From an uncultured Lachnospiraceae bacterium (GTDB lineage Bacteria > Bacillota_A > Clostridia > Lachnospirales > Lachnospiraceae): a stretch of 7,101 bases of DNA. The stretch is taken from positions 1 through 7,101 of the forward strand of contig CAMWMM010000254.1 in the NCBI GenBank assembly GCA_947175285.1, read 5' to 3'. Below, one piece after another: positions 6,195 through 7,101 of the stretch (position 1 is the stretch's first letter; every line of letters begins with the position of its first letter). Both the position numbers and the translations under genes were made by a program. Under the pieces are notes generated by a model. The model worked only from the letters and a program-made list of their open reading frames with translations. It made no database searches and had not been told where the DNA came from.

Positions 6195-6207
6195 GTTGCT
6201 TTTTTTG
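6162..6207. terminator. Bidirectional terminator shared by toxin-like mRNA and antisense RNA
   Basis: AAAAAAGCAACC (6163-6174) pairs with GGTTGC and the following T-run (6194-6206) around a 19-base loop. Reading right gives GC stem plus seven T; reading left gives the same stem plus six T. The left arm and loop encode the C-terminus of the 45-aa peptide. Confidence 0.8.
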
Positions 6208-6260
6208 ATAAGTAACATGTAACCAAGGCGAACCGTTTGCTTTACGGAGCGCCTCTTTGC
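6163..6260 (-). ncRNA. Candidate antisense antitoxin RNA, about 100 nt
   Basis: A near-consensus promoter at 6267-6295 starts a minus-strand RNA near 6260 that meets the shared terminator at 6163. No ORF with an SD is present. About 44 bases are exactly complementary to the 3' end of the toxin-like mRNA, covering its last codons and stop, as in tail-to-tail type I systems such as txpA/RatA. Its 5' end repeats the blocks found at the 5' end of the mRNA. GGCG and CGCC flanking those blocks can form a 5' hairpin. Existence is inferred from promoter and terminator only. Confidence 0.55.
6225..6252 (-). repeat. Shared 5' tag, right copy
   Basis: On the minus strand GCGCTCC (6252-6246), 10 bases, then CGGTTCGCCTT (6235-6225), identical in both blocks to the left copy. 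It forms the 5' part of the antisense RNA. Confidence 0.7.
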
Positions 6261-6266
6261 GTTTAA

Positions 6267-6295
6267 ATTATAATATCTTCACATGGTTTTATCAA
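6267..6295 (-). promoter_or_regulatory. Promoter of the antisense RNA
   Basis: On the minus strand TTGATA (6295 to 6290), a 17-base spacer and a perfect TATAAT (6272 to 6267). It is slightly stronger by consensus than the facing toxin promoter, as expected for an antitoxin RNA that must be in excess. Confidence 0.65.
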
Positions 6296-6307
6296 GAATT
6301 TGCAAAT

Positions 6308-6372
6308 CTTTGATAAATCCTCTACAAGACTTTGATAAATTCCCCACAAGTTTTTGACAAGTTTTTGACAAA
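6308..6372. repeat. Short tandem direct repeats
   Basis: A 21-base unit beginning CTTTGATAAAT and ending ACAAG occurs at 6308-6328 and 6330-6350 with three differences. It is followed by two 11-base units, TTTTTGACAAG at 6351-6361 and TTTTTGACAAA at 6362-6372. The antisense promoter -35 (TTGATA on the minus strand) lies beside the array. Function unknown; the remaining sequence to about 6453 shows no supported gene. Confidence 0.6.
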
Positions 6373-6453
6373 ACTCGAACCCATTCCAATAAATAATAAA
6401 AATCTGCACGAAGTCTTAGATATAGCAAGCAATTTAACCAAAGATCTCTCAGT

Positions 6454-6579
6454 CTGCCTGTTGCCGCCTGACAACGAAAATCTACCTATGTCAAGTATCA
6501 TTTTGATCTGTTCCGCAGAAACAATCTTATCTGTAAATGCCTTAATCGTACGACATGCTTCCAAATGGTTTAATAAATT
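6454..6579 (-). pseudogene. N-terminal fragment of a nitroreductase family protein
   Basis: A minus-strand frame open from 6579 reads LLNHLEACRTIKAFTDKIVS, then AEQIKMILDIGRFSLSGGNR and Q. This matches the start of FMN-dependent nitroreductases: the CRTIKAFTDK part corresponds to RRSIRKFxDKPV and SLSGGNRQ to PSGGNRQPW, both near the flavin site. After about 42 residues the similarity ends, where a family member would run on to about 170-200 aa. No proper start remains (TGA precedes it; TTG at 6564 is without an SD). It is a relic, probably of deletion or insertion. Between it and aroQ, 6570-6657, another minus frame contains EESAQNCPVHTTVGIDPEIY without a start, unidentified. Confidence 0.5.
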
Positions 6580-6657
6580 TCAGGATCAATACCTACAGTA
6601 GTATGGACAGGACAGTTTTGGGCAGATTCTTCAATTGCAATCGCAATGATAATATTC

Positions 6658-7095
6658 CTATTCTTCCTTCTTCCCAAGCACAAAATCAATCGCCATCAAA
6701 TAACCGTCCAGCCCTTTTCCGTAAATCTGCTTATCACAGGCGGGGGCGGTTACGGACACTTTTCGGAAGTCCTCACGCTCCATAATATTGGAAATATGGA
6801 TTTCCACTTTTGGCACGGTAATGCTGGCAAGGGCATCATGAATCGCATAGCTGTAATGGGTGTATGCGCCCGGATTGATGACAATTCCCTCCGTACCGTC
6901 GAAATAAGCATCCTGAATCCTGTCGATAATCGCGCCTTCATGGTTGCTCTGGAATACTTCAATTGTACAGCCCTCTTTCTGTCCTTTCTCGGCTATCATA
7001 TTTAAGAGATAGTCGTAGTCCTGTGTGCCGTATACGCTCTTTTCCCTAATTCCTAAAAAATTTAAGTTTGGTCCGTTGATGACTAATAATTTCAT
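6658..7095 (-). CDS. aroQ: Type II 3-dehydroquinate dehydratase
   Basis: This cytoplasmic enzyme converts 3-dehydroquinate to 3-dehydroshikimate in the shikimate pathway for aromatic amino acids, forming a dodecamer in the known family. The 145-aa length is typical. Motifs in order: VINGPNLNFLGIREKSVYG with the catalytic Tyr22, QSNHEGAIID (49-58), NPGAYTHYSYAIHDAL with Asn74 and His80, VEIHISN with the catalytic His100, and FRKVSVTAPACDKQIYGKGL with Arg111. All expected residues are present, so it should be active. The ATG at 7095 lies six bases from the window edge, with GAGAAA before it; the full SD and any upstream operon partners are out of view. No clear terminator follows the stop. Confidence 0.96.
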   Translation of the reverse strand: MKLLVINGPNLNFLGIREKSVYGTQDYDYLLNMIAEKGQKEGCTIEVFQSNHEGAIIDRIQDAYFDGTEGIVINPGAYTHYSYAIHDALASITVPKVEIHISNIMEREDFRKVSVTAPACDKQIYGKGLDGYLMAIDFVLGKKEE

Positions 7096-7101
7096 TTTCT
7101 C

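Noticed and set aside
6033..6218. 61-codon minus-strand frame across the toxin-like gene
   Set aside because: It is antisense to the 45-aa peptide, begins within the terminator T-run region, and has no SD; the RNA there is better explained as antisense.
6308..6372. CRISPR-like or iteron-like array
   Set aside because: The repeats are adjacent, with no unique spacers and only two copies per unit; no Cas or replication initiator gene is near.
6279..6495. Long minus-strand frame without a start through the repeat array
   Set aside because: It is open and looks mildly protein-like, but has no start codon with an SD, and the 11- and 22-base repeat periods change reading frame, which argues for non-coding repeats.
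6332..7005. Plus-strand frames over the nitroreductase remnant and aroQ
   Set aside because: They are shadows of the minus-strand coding sequence, with no SD or recognisable domain.

Overview
The window looks like chromosomal DNA of a low-GC Gram-positive gut-type Clostridia, most likely a Lachnospiraceae-like organism. This is inferred from the gene families (MepA-type MATE pump with PadR, ECF sigma factor paired with a DUF4179 protein, type II dehydroquinase), strong AGGAGG-type ribosome binding sites and TTGACA/TATAAT promoters. No rRNA, tRNA, CRISPR array or intact insertion sequence is visible.

Left part (1-2290): a MATE drug/metabolite exporter on the minus strand is divergent from a PadR-family repressor on the plus strand. 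The gap between them carries four copies of an AT-rich palindrome placed on both promoters, so this reads as a self-contained, autoregulated efflux switch. A 14-bp perfect hairpin separates padR from the next, convergent operon.

Middle (2288-3960): a two-gene minus-strand operon encodes an ECF sigma factor and, joined by an ATGA overlap, a one-TM DUF4179 protein that is probably its membrane-bound regulator. A candidate ECF-type promoter lies just upstream, which would make the operon self-activating.

Accessory part (3960-6600): this stretch is patchy. It holds a terminator, a frameshifted remnant of a small protein, a 200-base stretch of degenerate sequence, an unidentified AT-rich 370-aa gene with a TTG start, and then a compact module at 5911-6295. 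In that module two strong convergent promoters face each other across a 45-aa single-TM peptide, and both transcripts end in the same bidirectional terminator. This is the layout of a type I toxin-antitoxin pair. It has extra features: both RNAs begin with the same sequence blocks, the SD sits in a small hairpin loop, and a strong SD drives an 8-codon leader ORF that ends in TAG in frame with the toxin. To its right are short direct repeats and an N-terminal scrap of a nitroreductase gene.

Right edge (6658-7095): an intact aroQ (type II 3-dehydroquinate dehydratase, shikimate pathway) on the minus strand returns to housekeeping DNA. The accessory part therefore appears to be a small site of gene turnover between core genes.
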